Position numbers and translations under genes: made by a program. The notes under the pieces are model-generated. The model searched no databases. It was not told the origin of the DNA and was given only the letters and a program-made list of their open reading frames with translations. This document shows, piece by piece, positions 23,501-35,895 of a stretch of 64,000 bases of DNA (the first letter of the stretch is position 1; every line of letters starts with the position of its first letter). Source of the DNA: Phorcus lineatus (lineage: Eukaryota > Mollusca > Gastropoda > Trochida > Trochidae); assembly GCA_921293015.1 (NCBI GenBank), contig OV121084.1:52363864-52427863 (forward strand). The letters are read 5' to 3'.

Positions 23501-26500
23501 ACACTGAATATCTCTTCTAATACTTTCCTGTAATCATAAATTTTGGAATAAGATTTTTTAAATTACATAAAATTATATAGTTTGGCAGATAATGAATTGC
23601 TATATCAAAACATTATGTGCTGTAACAAACCAAATCAAATATTTGGATATTTTTAATTTCTGTGATAGATCATTATTAATCCAAATTAAAGTTCATTCCA
23701 GAAATGTATGGTTTCACAGCATTCCCTATAAACCTGACAAATACTTTCAGAAACATCATTATAATAAGTACAGAGATCACAAGAGTCATTCTCAACAATT
23801 CCCTTTTTGTATAAACAACTCTTTGTAAAAATCTGTATTGAAAATCAAGAAGTTAAACTTCCTTAGGACCAGATCTGTAAGATTCAAAAATGTTGTGCCA
23901 ATCAAATTCACATTTATCAAATATCAACTCCAATTTCTTACAGATATCAAGCTTGTCGTTCCTTGAAATCAGTTTATCATAAAATAGTCCTGTGCCTATC
24001 ACAAACATAACTTTATTTCTTTGGTAAACACTGATTTGCACATTATATGAAGGAACTGTTCTGATCCTTATAATAAGACTTTCCATAAATCATTTACACA
24101 AAGTTGATCAAATACCCTGTTACAAATCAATACACACATCATCTGAGAGTCTTATTACTAAAGGTTAATTATCTATTTTCTCCGTGCAGTCTCTTAATTG
24201 TATGTTTTCTTATTTTTATATATCTAAGAATAGGTAGATTTCAAGGAGGAAGTTTCAACAGACAGATTATTTTCAGCCACTTTGAATTATTAAATAGACA
24301 TAAGATGATTGATAAAAAAACAGGCAGAAAAAGGATCACAAAATAACATTACATGAAAGGTTCACGAAAAACATGATGGTATCCATAAAAAAAGAGACAA
24401 AGAGCATGTTTCATTTATTTGGTATGACCTGATTAAAGTTCAAATTATCTATCTAAAGTTGCATTTTCATCTCTTAAATTCCCAAATAATGACATATTCT
24501 TTTTTTCAATTGTAAATCAAAAACCACCATATAATTGTTAAGAAGTCAAAATTCAATAATGGTTTGCTATGGTTGACCCCAACAACATATCTGTGCCCCT
24601 TTAAGTCACTAAAGGAATGTTCTTAACCTGACTCATTCATTTGGTAGCCTGATATATAGCTCTATCTGTGGACTTAAGAGATTTATGCCATTTAGATAGT
24701 GAACAAATGTAACATTGTTCCCAAGTATAACAATGTCATATCTGTGGACTGATATCAACTGTGGTATTTCATATCTCTTATCTACTCATGAAACTATGAA
24801 ACTGAAACAAAACAAGAATTCACGACAATCTACATCAATCTATCATGATAATATTTGCACAAGTTTTGGTTAAGTTTATTCATACTAAAGTTCTAAAAAC
24901 AAAAAGTTAAGGATCACCATGATTTTCAATATCAAGATATTCTTAGTTCATATAAATTTCCATAAAAATGTACAAATTTTAATTATCAAGATGGTCCTTA
25001 ATAATTTTTTTCTATATATACACATATTTTTTGTGACATTTTATCTGTGAAATGTCTGTTCACAGCTTCATTTCACTTGGAATACTTAAGACAGTTTAAA
25101 CTAAAGCTAAAGCTATACTCGCTGTACAGGACAAGTGTAATAGAGAAGATATGCTGTAAGGGGATCCTATCAAGGACTCACACACACAATAGCTGGGGTG
25201 GACTTTACACTACCTTGGGATGGGGGCCTGCTTCTTTTGTAACTTTCAAACACAGTAAATTGAAAATATCATATTTTTTTGTTCATCAAATGTAAATTTA
25301 CCATATCCTTTCCAATATATCATTAATCTCATTTTGGAGGAATTGGGGGAGCTTTATACAATGGGGGTTAGAAAAAAATACATTTTGTTTATTTTCCAAG
25401 TTATTAAGTTTATACACTACAAAGGGAGATGATAAAACATGCAAGTAAAAGAAAATGTGCAAATGTGATGGTTAAAATATTTTGGCAAATGATTAACAGT
25501 ATCATATAAATGAAACTCTGGAAAACCATCCACTAACTTCTTTTTAGGATACTTTTCATTATATAGTGAGTGGAAATTTTATTAAATTAGGGTTAGGGAT
25601 ACCCTAACAAGTATCAAATATGAAAGGTTTTATGAAATTACAAATATTGTATCCGCCTGTTGTTATCATACTTCCTGGAGATGTCCTTGAACTATATTTC
25701 TAGGAAATGCTAGAACAGATCCTAGAATTCAGCAATAAATTCTGAGATATAGCTGGCTAGTGACAGAATTATGCATGTGGCAGTCACACCCAGTCTAGAA
25801 CTAGTCCAGTCACTTGCAATCAAACCAAATCTGTATCAACATGAACTCTTTTAGTGGCATTCTAGAAGTTGTAGTTGTAATGAAGTACACGATTTTATGG
25901 ATATTCAGGTTTTAATTCCCTTTAATCCCCACTTAATCCCCGACTCACTGGTTTCCCACGTCTCTCACTCTAGTGATGGATGTATTTATCCCACTTCATT
26001 ATATATACTCTTATCTTAATTGTTATTGTTATCTCATTGTTAATCTCCAATTGTTGTTTCTGTAAACACACCTATATATACATCTATACATCTTCTTATC
26101 CATATGCTTGAAAACGGTATAAGGAGCTCTACCGAAACGTCGCAAATCTGTTAATAAAGAAGTTGAATATCCATAAAATCGTGTACTTCATTATATCAAC
26201 ATATTTTGTTTATTTTACAAAGTCATTATATAACAATAACAATGCTTATCTGGTGTATAAAATAATGAAATGTTTCTCTGGCAATTTTTGTCCAAAGTGA
26301 CGATGATGATGGGACAATATTTCCACTCTTCATTGGAAAACATATTGACAGCAGAAGAATACTTTTTTTTATTGTCAGAAATACAGTTTGGAAGAGTTGA
26401 CAGCATACAAAACAGTAAATTAGTCATTTTTACAAAGACATATTTTTGGTTGGCAAATGGATGACTTTGTAAGCAGTAGTAACAAGAAAAATTTAAATAT

Positions 26501-28232
26501 TATAAATGACAATGAAAAGCTGTTATGCGCACCTATAAAAGTGCTGAACAGGTGCCCGAGAAACATTTCAATTTTTTATTTAGCCTTATCTGTCTACATC
26601 TGGTCTAGTTTACATCACAAGACCTCAACACTCAGCACCACGTGGGGATGTGTATTTACTTCCTGGTTAGGTCCAAAACTCATTGTCTGTAGTGCGTTTC
26701 ACAATATAAATTCATCTCAATACGGCTAACAAAATATTTCTTTTTACAGTTATCCTGATGAAAATTATATAAGTTACCATCAGCATATAAATTTGTTAGA
26801 TCATTTTTCAAAAATATTTCATTTGTTATAATTTCTTGCCAAAATACCAAAAGCGTTAATTAAGCTCAAATAATCTTATTCAACACATATTTATTCTCCC
26901 AATTCAAAATATATGACAACTAGGGCCTACTTGTCTTAATAAAAAGCATGAAATTCCTGAATGATTTTTGGAAGCTGAAATTTATGTCCTACTTAGGCAA
27001 ATATTAGTAATGTAACCCACTAATACTAAAAAATAATAATTGTCATTTTTCTGCACTATGGATAAGTTTACAGAATAATGTTTTATTAGACGCCAATATT
27101 GAATGCAGGCAAAGTTCTGAAAATTGTTGCAAATGTCAAGGGAAGATTGATGTGAGTGATGAACTATTTGCCTTAAAATTTCCTTGCAAAAGTGATCCCC
27201 TGACTTGAAACGTACCAGTTTGTATATTCTTTATACATATTTTTATATATAATGTGTATTTCCTGTATATGTATATTGTAGAAGTTTGAAAATTTTTTAT
27301 AACTCCCAATGTTTACAGAGTAAATAAACATTACATATAGATTTACGAGACTCAAATCAATTTACAAAACTTTAAAAAAGTTTTTCCTTACAAAAGGAAT
27401 CAAAGTTAGTTTTCGAATAATGGATTGAATGGCCTCCTTTATTGTAAACATTGTTAATTTCAATATTTCTTTTGGAAATATATCTTTTTGCCAGGAAAAT
27501 CTGTTTTAATTGTTGTTGTTTTTTGTAATCAATGAATTTAGGAATCAAAGTTTTAATATTACACTAATTGATCTTTTTTTGCAGATATCATGATCTGATT
27601 CAGTAACACATCTTTGTGTTATGTGACAAACCAAATCAAATATTTCGAAAAGGTTTTCTTTAGCGGAAAATAGTGATTAATCCAAAGTTCATTCCAGAAT
27701 TTCATGGCTTACAACAATCCAAATAAAAATTTTACATACTCTGTGCTCCTTAAACATCTCAACATGTATGCCCTATGTAACTTAATGTCTAAATTATTTC
27801 TTGTTTTAAAACACCTAAAACATTACGCTAAAGAGTTTAATGGTGTGCACTGTTAAATTTTAAAAAAACCGTCCTGTCACCGTGTTAGATAAAGTAGGCC
27901 TTAACTTGCTACTTTCGCTTCTGAGCGCCGCTTTTCCAGGAAAGAAGGGGGATTTTTAACCAAAAAAATTTTGGTCAGAGAACAAAGACGACATCAATGT
28001 TTTCATCGTACATGGAGTTAAGCAGGAGTCTTTATAAAAATAGCACATCCACAGTCGAAAGTAACCTTTACTGTCCAAAATGCCCCGCCCACTTCTAGAT
28101 CTGTTTCACTGTAAACACGGTGATACGGGAAAAAATAGATGTAACTAAACAAAGCTAATATGATCTTGACAGTGTTTGTAGCGTGTTTGTTTGACTTACC
28201 GGGTTGACTATAGTTCCACCTGAATAAGCCAT
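17568..28232 (-). CDS. Tandem-repeat galectin, 307 aa, eight coding exons
   Basis: Coding exons, in order: 28200-28232, 22797-22885, 21918-22125, 20798-20917, 19780-19830, 18622-18710, 18165-18381, 17568-17684. All introns are GT-AG with phases 0,2,0,0,0,2,0 and join without a stop. The protein starts MAYSGGTIVNP. It has a first carbohydrate-recognition domain (about 12-150), a proline/alanine linker (APAPAPGYPPAQPVFNP, 151-167) and a second domain (168-307). Domain 1 has the full galectin signature: HFNPR (61-65), V71, N74, W81-E84-R86. Domain 2 has H215, R219, V225, N227, W239-E242-R244, but Asp217 where the consensus has Asn. Galectins bind beta-galactosides; two-domain members crosslink glycans and act in mollusc immunity. 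No signal peptide is present, as usual for galectins. Confidence 0.95.
17764..18026 (-). mobile_element. tRNA-derived SINE in galectin intron 7
   Basis: On the minus strand it begins with a tRNA-like head. GCAGAATAGTGCAGTGGTTAG contains the A box, and GGTTCGAATCCTGCC contains the B box, of an internal RNA polymerase III promoter. A body and a terminal CACCTCACCTCACCTCAC run follow. The head differs from a working tRNA, so it is a SINE and not a tRNA gene. Confidence 0.85.
19385..19630 (-). mobile_element. Second copy of the tRNA-derived SINE, in galectin intron 5
   Basis: Shares the body with the SINE at 17764 (GCAGGGAGAAAGCCTGCAAC and the following block). Reversed, it ends in a tRNA-like head with AGGTTCGAATCCAGTC (B box). 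A short insertion interrupts it near 19480-19510. Confidence 0.75.
19951..20321. mobile_element. TA-flanked short inverted-repeat element in galectin intron 4
   Basis: The left end TACCGTATTCGACTTAATAA pairs with the right end, which reads TACCTTATTCGACGTGATAA on the minus strand. That is about 23 bp of inverted repeat with a few mismatches, ending in TA on both sides as for Tc1/mariner-type insertions. The interior includes GCGCCC-rich blocks at both ends and no transposase. Confidence 0.7.
25879..26192. mobile_element. 314-bp element with perfect 29-bp inverted ends, in galectin intron 1
   Basis: Bases 25879-25907 and 26164-26192 are exact reverse complements (they include GAAGTACACGATTTTATGGA). 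The right end carries the recurring motif TACCGAAACGTCGCA with AATAAAGAAGTTGAATATCC, shared with 5659, 11768 and the hairpin at 14651. No coding content. A recent non-autonomous insertion is inferred from the perfect arms. Confidence 0.8.
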
Positions 28233-30365
28233 GTCTGTTCTAAGAGTTGTCACAAATAACACCAACTAAAGCCTATCAACAACCTGGTTCTCTCTCCGAC
28301 TTTACGCGATCAGCGCTTTATCACAAGGGCGGAAGAGGAGAGGATGCGCAAGATTTATGCGCAGCGAGTGAGTGGAAGATAACTCGGCACATTTCGCACA
28401 CTAAGCGTTGATAAACGTGATATTGATGCGATATGTCTTATTGTCTGATTTTTTCACCTGCTTGATATAGATGTACCGATTGTCGTATTGATAACATTCA
28501 AATCATCTGATATGTTTACATGATGAATTGAAATTTAATTTGAGAAAAAAAAATGTACGATTAACACATATGGAGAAATCAAGTTATTAGAGAGAAGTCA
28601 CGAGTTAACTTTTGAACTAATTCCATCATTATCTAAACGGAACTTGTACTGTATCAGCACACCTAGCGATTGTTTAAGATCGGCGCATTTGATTTGAGCA
28701 ATATTGTTCTTTAGCAGTAACCCTGTTGTAACCCTTCTGCTTCCTATGTATTAATATGTAAGCCTGCCTACATATCATTACAAACAGGATGCGCGTACGT
28801 ATTTTCAGCAGATAAAGGTATTACGTGTATTGTCACTTTACCATATTCATATGTTTTTTCAGTGGCAAGTGGGCATATGCATACGCCTTAGATACATGCT
28901 GTAAGCGCCTGAAAGTTTTCCGAGTTTCATTCTATCTTATCCTGATTGGAAAAATATTTCCCTATTTTTAAAATTATGATGTCGAGAATATTCACTATAT
29001 ATAGGCGACTTTTGCCTTTCCAGAGGTCTGTCAGTGGACTCTTTACTATGGCACGTTCACCATGAGTGATAAATACGATTCAAAGCTATCTGTCCATCTA
29101 ACAGTTAATTCGAGACCTTATTAGACTCGTTCCAGTAATGCTTATATGATAAGAACCGATTTTTGACCAAATTTTTCCGTTTTGAAGAGTATTTCAAGGG
29201 ATTGAAGTGTTGGCCTGATTTCCTTGCCGTTAGTTTTTTTCATGAGGTTCATCGATAAACAGCTTGAAAAATAATTACCGGAGAGGTATCTGACACAATC
29301 AAATAGAAAAATAATACATATAATCCTTATGAAGATATGGATAATGAAGTTAGCTATGGATGTAGACTTAGCTGTGCTGTTGATATTCTTATACAACGTC
29401 TCTATTTCAATGTTTATTTTGAGAGAATTCAGTCTGGATGAGATATCAATTATAATTGAGGGTTAAATTCCAGTCTCAGTCACAGATGAATCTTATGGAA
29501 AAGCCAGGTCTACATCTGAATCTATACTTATATTCGTATGATCAATGTTTCTTTCTATGCATCCCTATTTTAAGATGCAAATCATTCAAATAAGGGTCAT
29601 CGATATTGTTAGCGTCATAGTTAGTGTTTTATTCTTGTTTCAAATTAAAGAGTTGTTTGAGTTACATAGGCAAAGATTGGTAACATTTGATCAGGAAGTA
29701 CAACCTGCTGACGTTTTATTAAATTGTTCCCCGGTAACGCTGTAGAGGTTATCTCACTGAAACAATGACACGTGTCAATACCGTATTTCATCGAAAAGAC
29801 ATATATTTTGCCGTCAATTCGATTCGAATATATATTTTTAATGATAATTAATCCCAATTACATGGCACATGAATGCAGTCATGACAAACTCACTTTTAAA
29901 CGAATCAAAAGCAAATATTTGACTTAGGGACATTTTGACTGTTTATTGGTAGCTCATTTCTTTTGCCTGTATATGAATTTTATTCCTAAATACTTCATGT
30001 CTAAAGATGTCGTGCACAAGTTTTCCGCAAGTTTGGGTAAGTGGATTAAATAAACGCAACCTTTTTAAAAAATTAGTCACGTTGCAATTAGAATCCGGGA
30101 TCTCTCAGTTTTTCCTTACAAACACAATGCACGTTACATTTCAGACTCGAGCTTCCTTCCGCGACACGATGATTTACGTTTTACAGAATGCAATAGATTG
30201 ATTTCCTCTTCTGGTCCTGACACTCCATTTCGTCATTTTAGAGCCAAATTGATGAGTGAACTGAAATATGGCAAAACTTTATAGATCCCCTTTATCTGAA
30301 CTGTGAAACATGAATGGAATTTTGATATATGCATGTGCATTTCTGTTGTGATTAAAGGTATTTAT
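28233..30365. other. Upstream region of the galectin gene and intergenic DNA
   Basis: The first 150 bases or so should hold the galectin 5' UTR and promoter. On the minus strand a CATAAAT element lies near 28355, about 120 bases upstream of the ATG, but it is not a strong TATA box. Beyond that nothing is recognised. Confidence 0.45.
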
Positions 30366-30855
30366 TAGGGGTGACTACTGACCCACAGGGGACTATTGCG
30401 CAATAGTCTATTGTGACTAACTATTGCGATACAAATAAATTATTGCGATAGTTCATAAATAGATAACTTAATTCAAGAATAAATAGTGTTATGGTGCTTT
30501 GCGATCTAAGAGTCGGCACCTACTTCCCAAACTATAGAATGAGAGAAGGATATTTTTTCATTTTCCGGTTGAATCATCGAGCTATCAGGGATCTGTCACA
30601 ATATTATTTCAAATCTAATAGGTTAAGTTGATACATTTATGCGAATTTCATTTTCATCTAAACTCGACTTAACCACCATCACTATCGATAGTTGGTCATG
30701 CTATCTAAACTCGACTTAACCACCAACACTATCGATAGTTGGTCATGCTATCTAAACTATCGATAGTTTTCAAAGTTCCTATCGATAAAGCAGTATCGGC
30801 ACAGCAACGTTACGATCGCGATTAGTCGATAGTTCGATCTCTCGTTATACCCCTA
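30366..30855. mobile_element. hAT-like short element (about 490 bp), tentative
   Basis: The left end TAGGGGTGACT pairs with the right end ATACCCCTA as a short inverted repeat. The flanking octamers are similar but not identical (GTATTTAT and GTATATAC), which would fit the 8-bp duplication of hAT elements. The interior is packed with ATCGATAG palindromes. No transposase is present. Confidence 0.45.
30658..30751. repeat. 47-bp tandem duplication
   Basis: Two adjacent copies (30658-30704 and 30705-30751) differ at one base. Each contains CGACTTAACCACC and CTATCGATAGTTGGTCATG. They lie inside the hAT-like element. Confidence 0.9.
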
Positions 30856-33786
30856 GTATATACAATACTTACATAAGATCCATGCAAGTTTACGAACCCC
30901 ATTTAGTTCGAAGAAGATTGCTTAAATGAAATTCATGAACCGTACATCAATTATAAAAGTTTTTGAAATTAAAGGGAAAATGTTCATGACGATTCTAAAT
31001 TATTTGAATTTATACTCGATCAACTACAAAGAATATGGCCCGCCTATTCCTGTGTAGCTAAGTTTTCACATACTTTTCATAAATGGAATTAAGGTGAGGT
31101 TCAGTATAAAAATTAATCTATGACATTGTGTCTATGAACAGCTTTGTTACATTTTTCTCTACACGTTAGGCTTAGCTCAAAGTTCAGAGCGGATCAGTAC
31201 AGATAGTGCTTCTGTCTGAAGCGAAAGGTCGATAGGCAAGCTCTGATAACATTTATCTGGAAAATTGTGAAATATTCGAATAACAATTGCGTCGTATGAC
31301 CTGACACGCCCCCTGTCAGTATGTGTACTAAAAGATGACGGGTGGGATGACTGGGTATGGCAGGTGAGATGAGGTGATTTGGGGTTTAAACGCCGCTTTC
31401 AAGATTATTTCACATATATCACTGCTATTATAGTTTTTTCAGGGAGAAATCTCGCAACTTTTGTTGACTATAAATTGCCGTGAAACTTGCGAGCGTCGGC
31501 TGGAACGCGTTGATGTAGGAGTCAGTTCCATTCATTGCGTTACACAGTTTTATTATCTCAGAACCATAGTGTCAGCAAGTTGAAACAAACTGCAAGAATG
31601 CATTGTAGCCTATACCATGCGTACTAACTTACATATTCTTATCACCAATATCTAACTGGGTTAACTAAAGTGCACGATTCTTATGGAAACATTATATGTG
31701 ATTCATTCAGAAACTTAACTGGATAGCATGGTGTTTGAATATTGTTTGCTTGAATAAAAGAAAATACTAGCGATCTGGTTTAAACAAGCTGAAGGTAATG
31801 TCATACGTCCGTTAGTAAAGAACTTACGAAATTACACGACGTTAAGAGTTACAGCGCTAAGATTTCATCTGGTACATGACTGCGAAAGAAAGTTTTAAGC
31901 ACATTGTTATGGCTCTAATGAAAAATAACCGGTTAGAAGTTCGAGGTAAATGCTTGTAATAAAATCTACTCATTTCTTAGAACAGTGGTATCCTAATTTT
32001 CTACGTTGAAATAACCGCGTTAACACTCTTGAAATTGGAGTCACGGATATATAAGACGTTCATTTCCAATGTTTGTTCAAACTTTATTTGTTCGAAATTC
32101 TTTTTATTTTAGTACATAATTTTCAACATGTCTATTAACGTATTTCAGTTCTTTTGAGCAAAAATTACAAGCCATTCTTGGAGTCAGCTGACAGTTGTTT
32201 TAGTTCTTATATAAAACCCGCATCGACGCTCCTTCACTAACGGAAAGATGAAGTTGAACCTTAACAAACCATTTTGAACTGTCTGCAAGTTATTCAATCA
32301 ACACCATTCCGTGATCTAAAAAATCGTTATAAATATTAAAGGCTTATTACAATCCAACGTTTTCATCGCTATGTGACAATAGCCATACGCCGATGTTCAT
32401 AAGTCAATAGCTGTCCATTGAGCACTCGAAAACCTTGAGTTCTTTTGAATGTCTTTAGACCGACACCTGTGGTATCATCGTCCAATTCTATCATAATGAT
32501 AGCCCGGTAGTTTTTATCATTTATGAATTATATACTACAAAAAGACAAAGGGTGGAGACAGTTTTACCCGTACGTCAATCCACGAGATTTGTTTGCTGGT
32601 AACGTCTTAACCATATCAGTTATCTCATTCCAGGATAAAATGTCATTATAAAAACATTTAAGTCAGTGAAATAGTTATCAGAGGTTCGGTTGAAAAGTGA
32701 AGAAATTGAGCGAAATTTGACCCATTCTTTAAGGTATATATTGTAAAAAATAAAGATTTTGGCTTGAATTTTCTTAAGATACATAACCCTTAAAATGAGA
32801 GAATTTTCATTGAAAGATTATTTCTCTTAAAATTTTCAAAACCCTTTTTCTAAAAGTAAAATGTTTTTTTAGTAAATGTATTTAACACACCTTGATAGAA
32901 ACCCCTGAAAATTATAAATCGTTTGCGTTGAAATGATGATTTGATTATACACCTAACTTATTTCTATATAGTTTCAGTTGTGAAAAAAAACGTGTTACAG
33001 ATTTTGATGACAGCTATAATTGTGTAAGTGGATTTACGCTGAACTCATGGCGCTAGCTAGGCTCTTTCATTCAATAAGACTCCGGGGAAAAATTCTCTAA
33101 CACAAAGTGTACATTTGAACATGAAGTCAAACGGGCTTATTCTTCCTCGTTTAATAAAAATGTAGTGTAAAGATCGTTTTATTTTGTAAATGGTTACCTG
33201 CTAAAGACTATCTGTAGATTGAATAACAAAAAATCTGGCTGAAAAAATATCCGCTTCTGAAATTTACTTTTTCATTTTTACAATTTTACATTAACTTTCA
33301 TTTAACTAGAAACTAAATAATGACCTTCATATGTACCTCTGGACCTGGGTTTTTTTCAAAGTTCTCGTAGTGGTCAGTCTGATTAAAATCATGGGGCAAT
33401 CATTGATTCGCTCCCTAGTCTTTTTCCTGGTTGTTACCTCATGTATGATCTGACGGATTCCCACTTGTCAGACACTTAATTTAACAGATTTACAGAGGCT
33501 GTTACCCATAAAGAAAATGGAACCTTCCAACAAATACCTCACTTGTTAGACAGCAGGGCTAAAAATGACAGAAGTGGATCCTTCCTGGAATTGATCCCAA
33601 CTCATACCCCACTTTTTGTTGCCACTTGGCAAGAAAGATTGTAAAATGACAAAAAGAAGATATGTTTTAAAATCTATTAAATAATAATGTTTATAAATAA
33701 TAATGTTATTTTAGTAATGTATATAATTTAACCATAACAAGGTACATTGTATGCTTTCAGTCTTGGTCAGACAAATCTACCCCAGC
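30856..33786. other. Intergenic DNA without recognised genes
   Basis: Apart from the SINE fragment at 31330-31510 no gene, exon or clear repeat was found in either strand. Confidence 0.5.
31330..31510 (-). mobile_element. Truncated SINE fragment
   Basis: Matches the body and tail of the SINEs at 17764 and 19385: GGTGAGATGAGGTGAT at one end, CAGGGAGAAATCTCGCAAC and GCGAGCGTCGGCTGGAAC at the other. The tRNA-like head is missing. Confidence 0.6.
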
Positions 33787-34176
33787 TTAAAAAGCCACTC
33801 CGTGATTTTCATAACATATTATTTATATTTATTGATATTTATTAAAATCAGAACATCTTAATTTTTCATGTCCAAAAGACATATATATGACAAATACTGG
33901 TTTTCCATGAAAATCTAAAAACAGCCTTATAAATGCACAGAGGTGTAGATATCACGTCCAATATACATGGATACTAGTTATATAACCTAACAAACACTAC
34001 CAACTCCTAACTGCCCTCCTGGCTGATAAGTCTCCAAAATTACGTTTGACTATTTGACGCGCGCCACTGTCCGGTTTTCGATCATAATTGTTGCGTTCTA
34101 CTTCCATATCGTCACTGTAAAAAAAATAAGAAGCTTAAAAATGTGTCTTTTTGGTAAAAGTCGATACTTCGCGAGC
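33787..34176 (-). mobile_element. Family A element, copy 3, truncated
   Basis: Starts TTAAAAAGCCACTCCGTGATT and follows the family A body in reverse: AAACAGCCTTATAAATGCAC, GGTGTAGATATCACGTCC, GACGCGCGCCACTGTCCGG. It stops abruptly after GTCGATACTTCGCG, so the far inverted end is lost. Confidence 0.85.
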
Positions 34177-35895
34177 CGTTACCTAGAATGAGTTATCTGT
34201 AACTGAGTTGATAAATTTACACTCTCGTGTTTTAATTAAAACAACACTTCTGTACTTTTACAGTGATTTGACTATAAAACAATATCAATTAAGAAACGTC
34301 TGAAAACTTCCTTGTGACTGAGTAGATCAATTTATAAGGCAGGCACAATGCCTTAGTTGAGATCAATTGGGATTAATTAGGACTGGTCCATTGTAACAAT
34401 AGGTGAGCGCTTGGTCTACTCCAACTCCCTTGTCTGACACATGAGTCGTCTGACTATTGGGGCGTCTTACTATTGGGGTATCACCTCACAATAGTGCTTT
34501 CAAAGTAACTTGAAAGCCGGTCCCAACATCGCGTTTCAGAGTAAGGCTGTAAGAGACATGTAGACTAGTGACAACTAACAAACCACTGTATGACTTAGGA
34601 ACGTTATCAATGATCTGAATTCAAAGAGATTACATGGGGGAAGGCCTATATCTTTTTACAAGTGGGTCAAGATGGCGCAACATATCAATTTGCTATCAGT
34701 GTTTTTGTTTCTATAATTGTAGATCTAGATAATACCTGTGGTGAAGTACAACACAAGCACACTTTGATACTTTGATAATCTTGAGTGTGTCCATCATATA
34801 TTTTCAAATTTTATTTTTGGGGGATATTTCTGTCGTTTCCTGTTTCTCATATGTCTTTGTTGAAATGTTTTATTGCAAGAAATCCAAACTCAAAACGGTA
34901 TCACAGAACATTAATGTTCCGATGAAATGATAAGTCTTGAAAGCTGGAATAGATTAATATTTATTTATTATAAGCAAAACATGAATATGACTTTCAATAA
35001 TACTGATCAAGTTCTGTGTCAAGATGACGCAAATTCATAATTATAAATCAATCTATCTCACAAATCCATTATGTTATACCACCTTCTTTACTCATCCATT
35101 CAAATGAATTAGGTCGGCATGTATGTTGATATGCAATGTCGTACATGACAGAACTGGTAAAACAGCACCAAACAAGACGCTATGGCCTTGAAGATTCGAT
35201 GAGACAGAGAGCCACATGCCATGAGAACTGCACCTTGAAACAGAGACTAGAACACGCAGTTAATAGTCGCCACGTGCAATTGTTCCCTTGTGTGTCCGGT
35301 ATATAAGTGTTATTTCCAGCATAAGTATCTATATGATATTCCCATCTACATCAAATAAAAGCATATATATTGAATTATGAACACTGTCAGACTAAAAGTA
35401 AAAATCACACATGTTATCAAGCATAATTCATATAGTCGTTTTCACGTGTGAGATCAAAAAGATAGGTAAGATTGTAAGGACGTGAAGGCTCTCGGCGAAC
35501 GTAACATCGTTAACCTTGGAGAAATGAGACGTGTGGGGCACAATCTACAGTATGGTGGGAGACGGCTAAGCTTGAGTCTTCCTGGATTAAAGTTGATATG
35601 GGAGCACTCCTTCACACTTTTATTATCACACAAAAATACTACTTAACATCGAAATCTTTGGCAAACACACTCGTTGTGTTTTACTATATCACAGCGAACC
35701 TGGCTATGAAAGAGTCATATTAAAAGATAAAATCACAATGTTACCACATTAATTCATCTTTGACTCTTGAAATGTGTATGATAGGCCAAGTGTTACCAAA
35801 ATTTTAAAAACCGGATTCGAATTGCTAGATGCGTCCGTAAAATTACTTCAACAATTTGTTATTTATGGAATTTTCATAACCTGAGATCAACTGAG
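34177..35895. other. Intergenic DNA and probable 3' flank of the next gene
   Basis: No exon or repeat is recognised. The right end should include the 3' UTR of the gene that ends at 35896; no poly(A) signal was picked with confidence. Confidence 0.45.
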
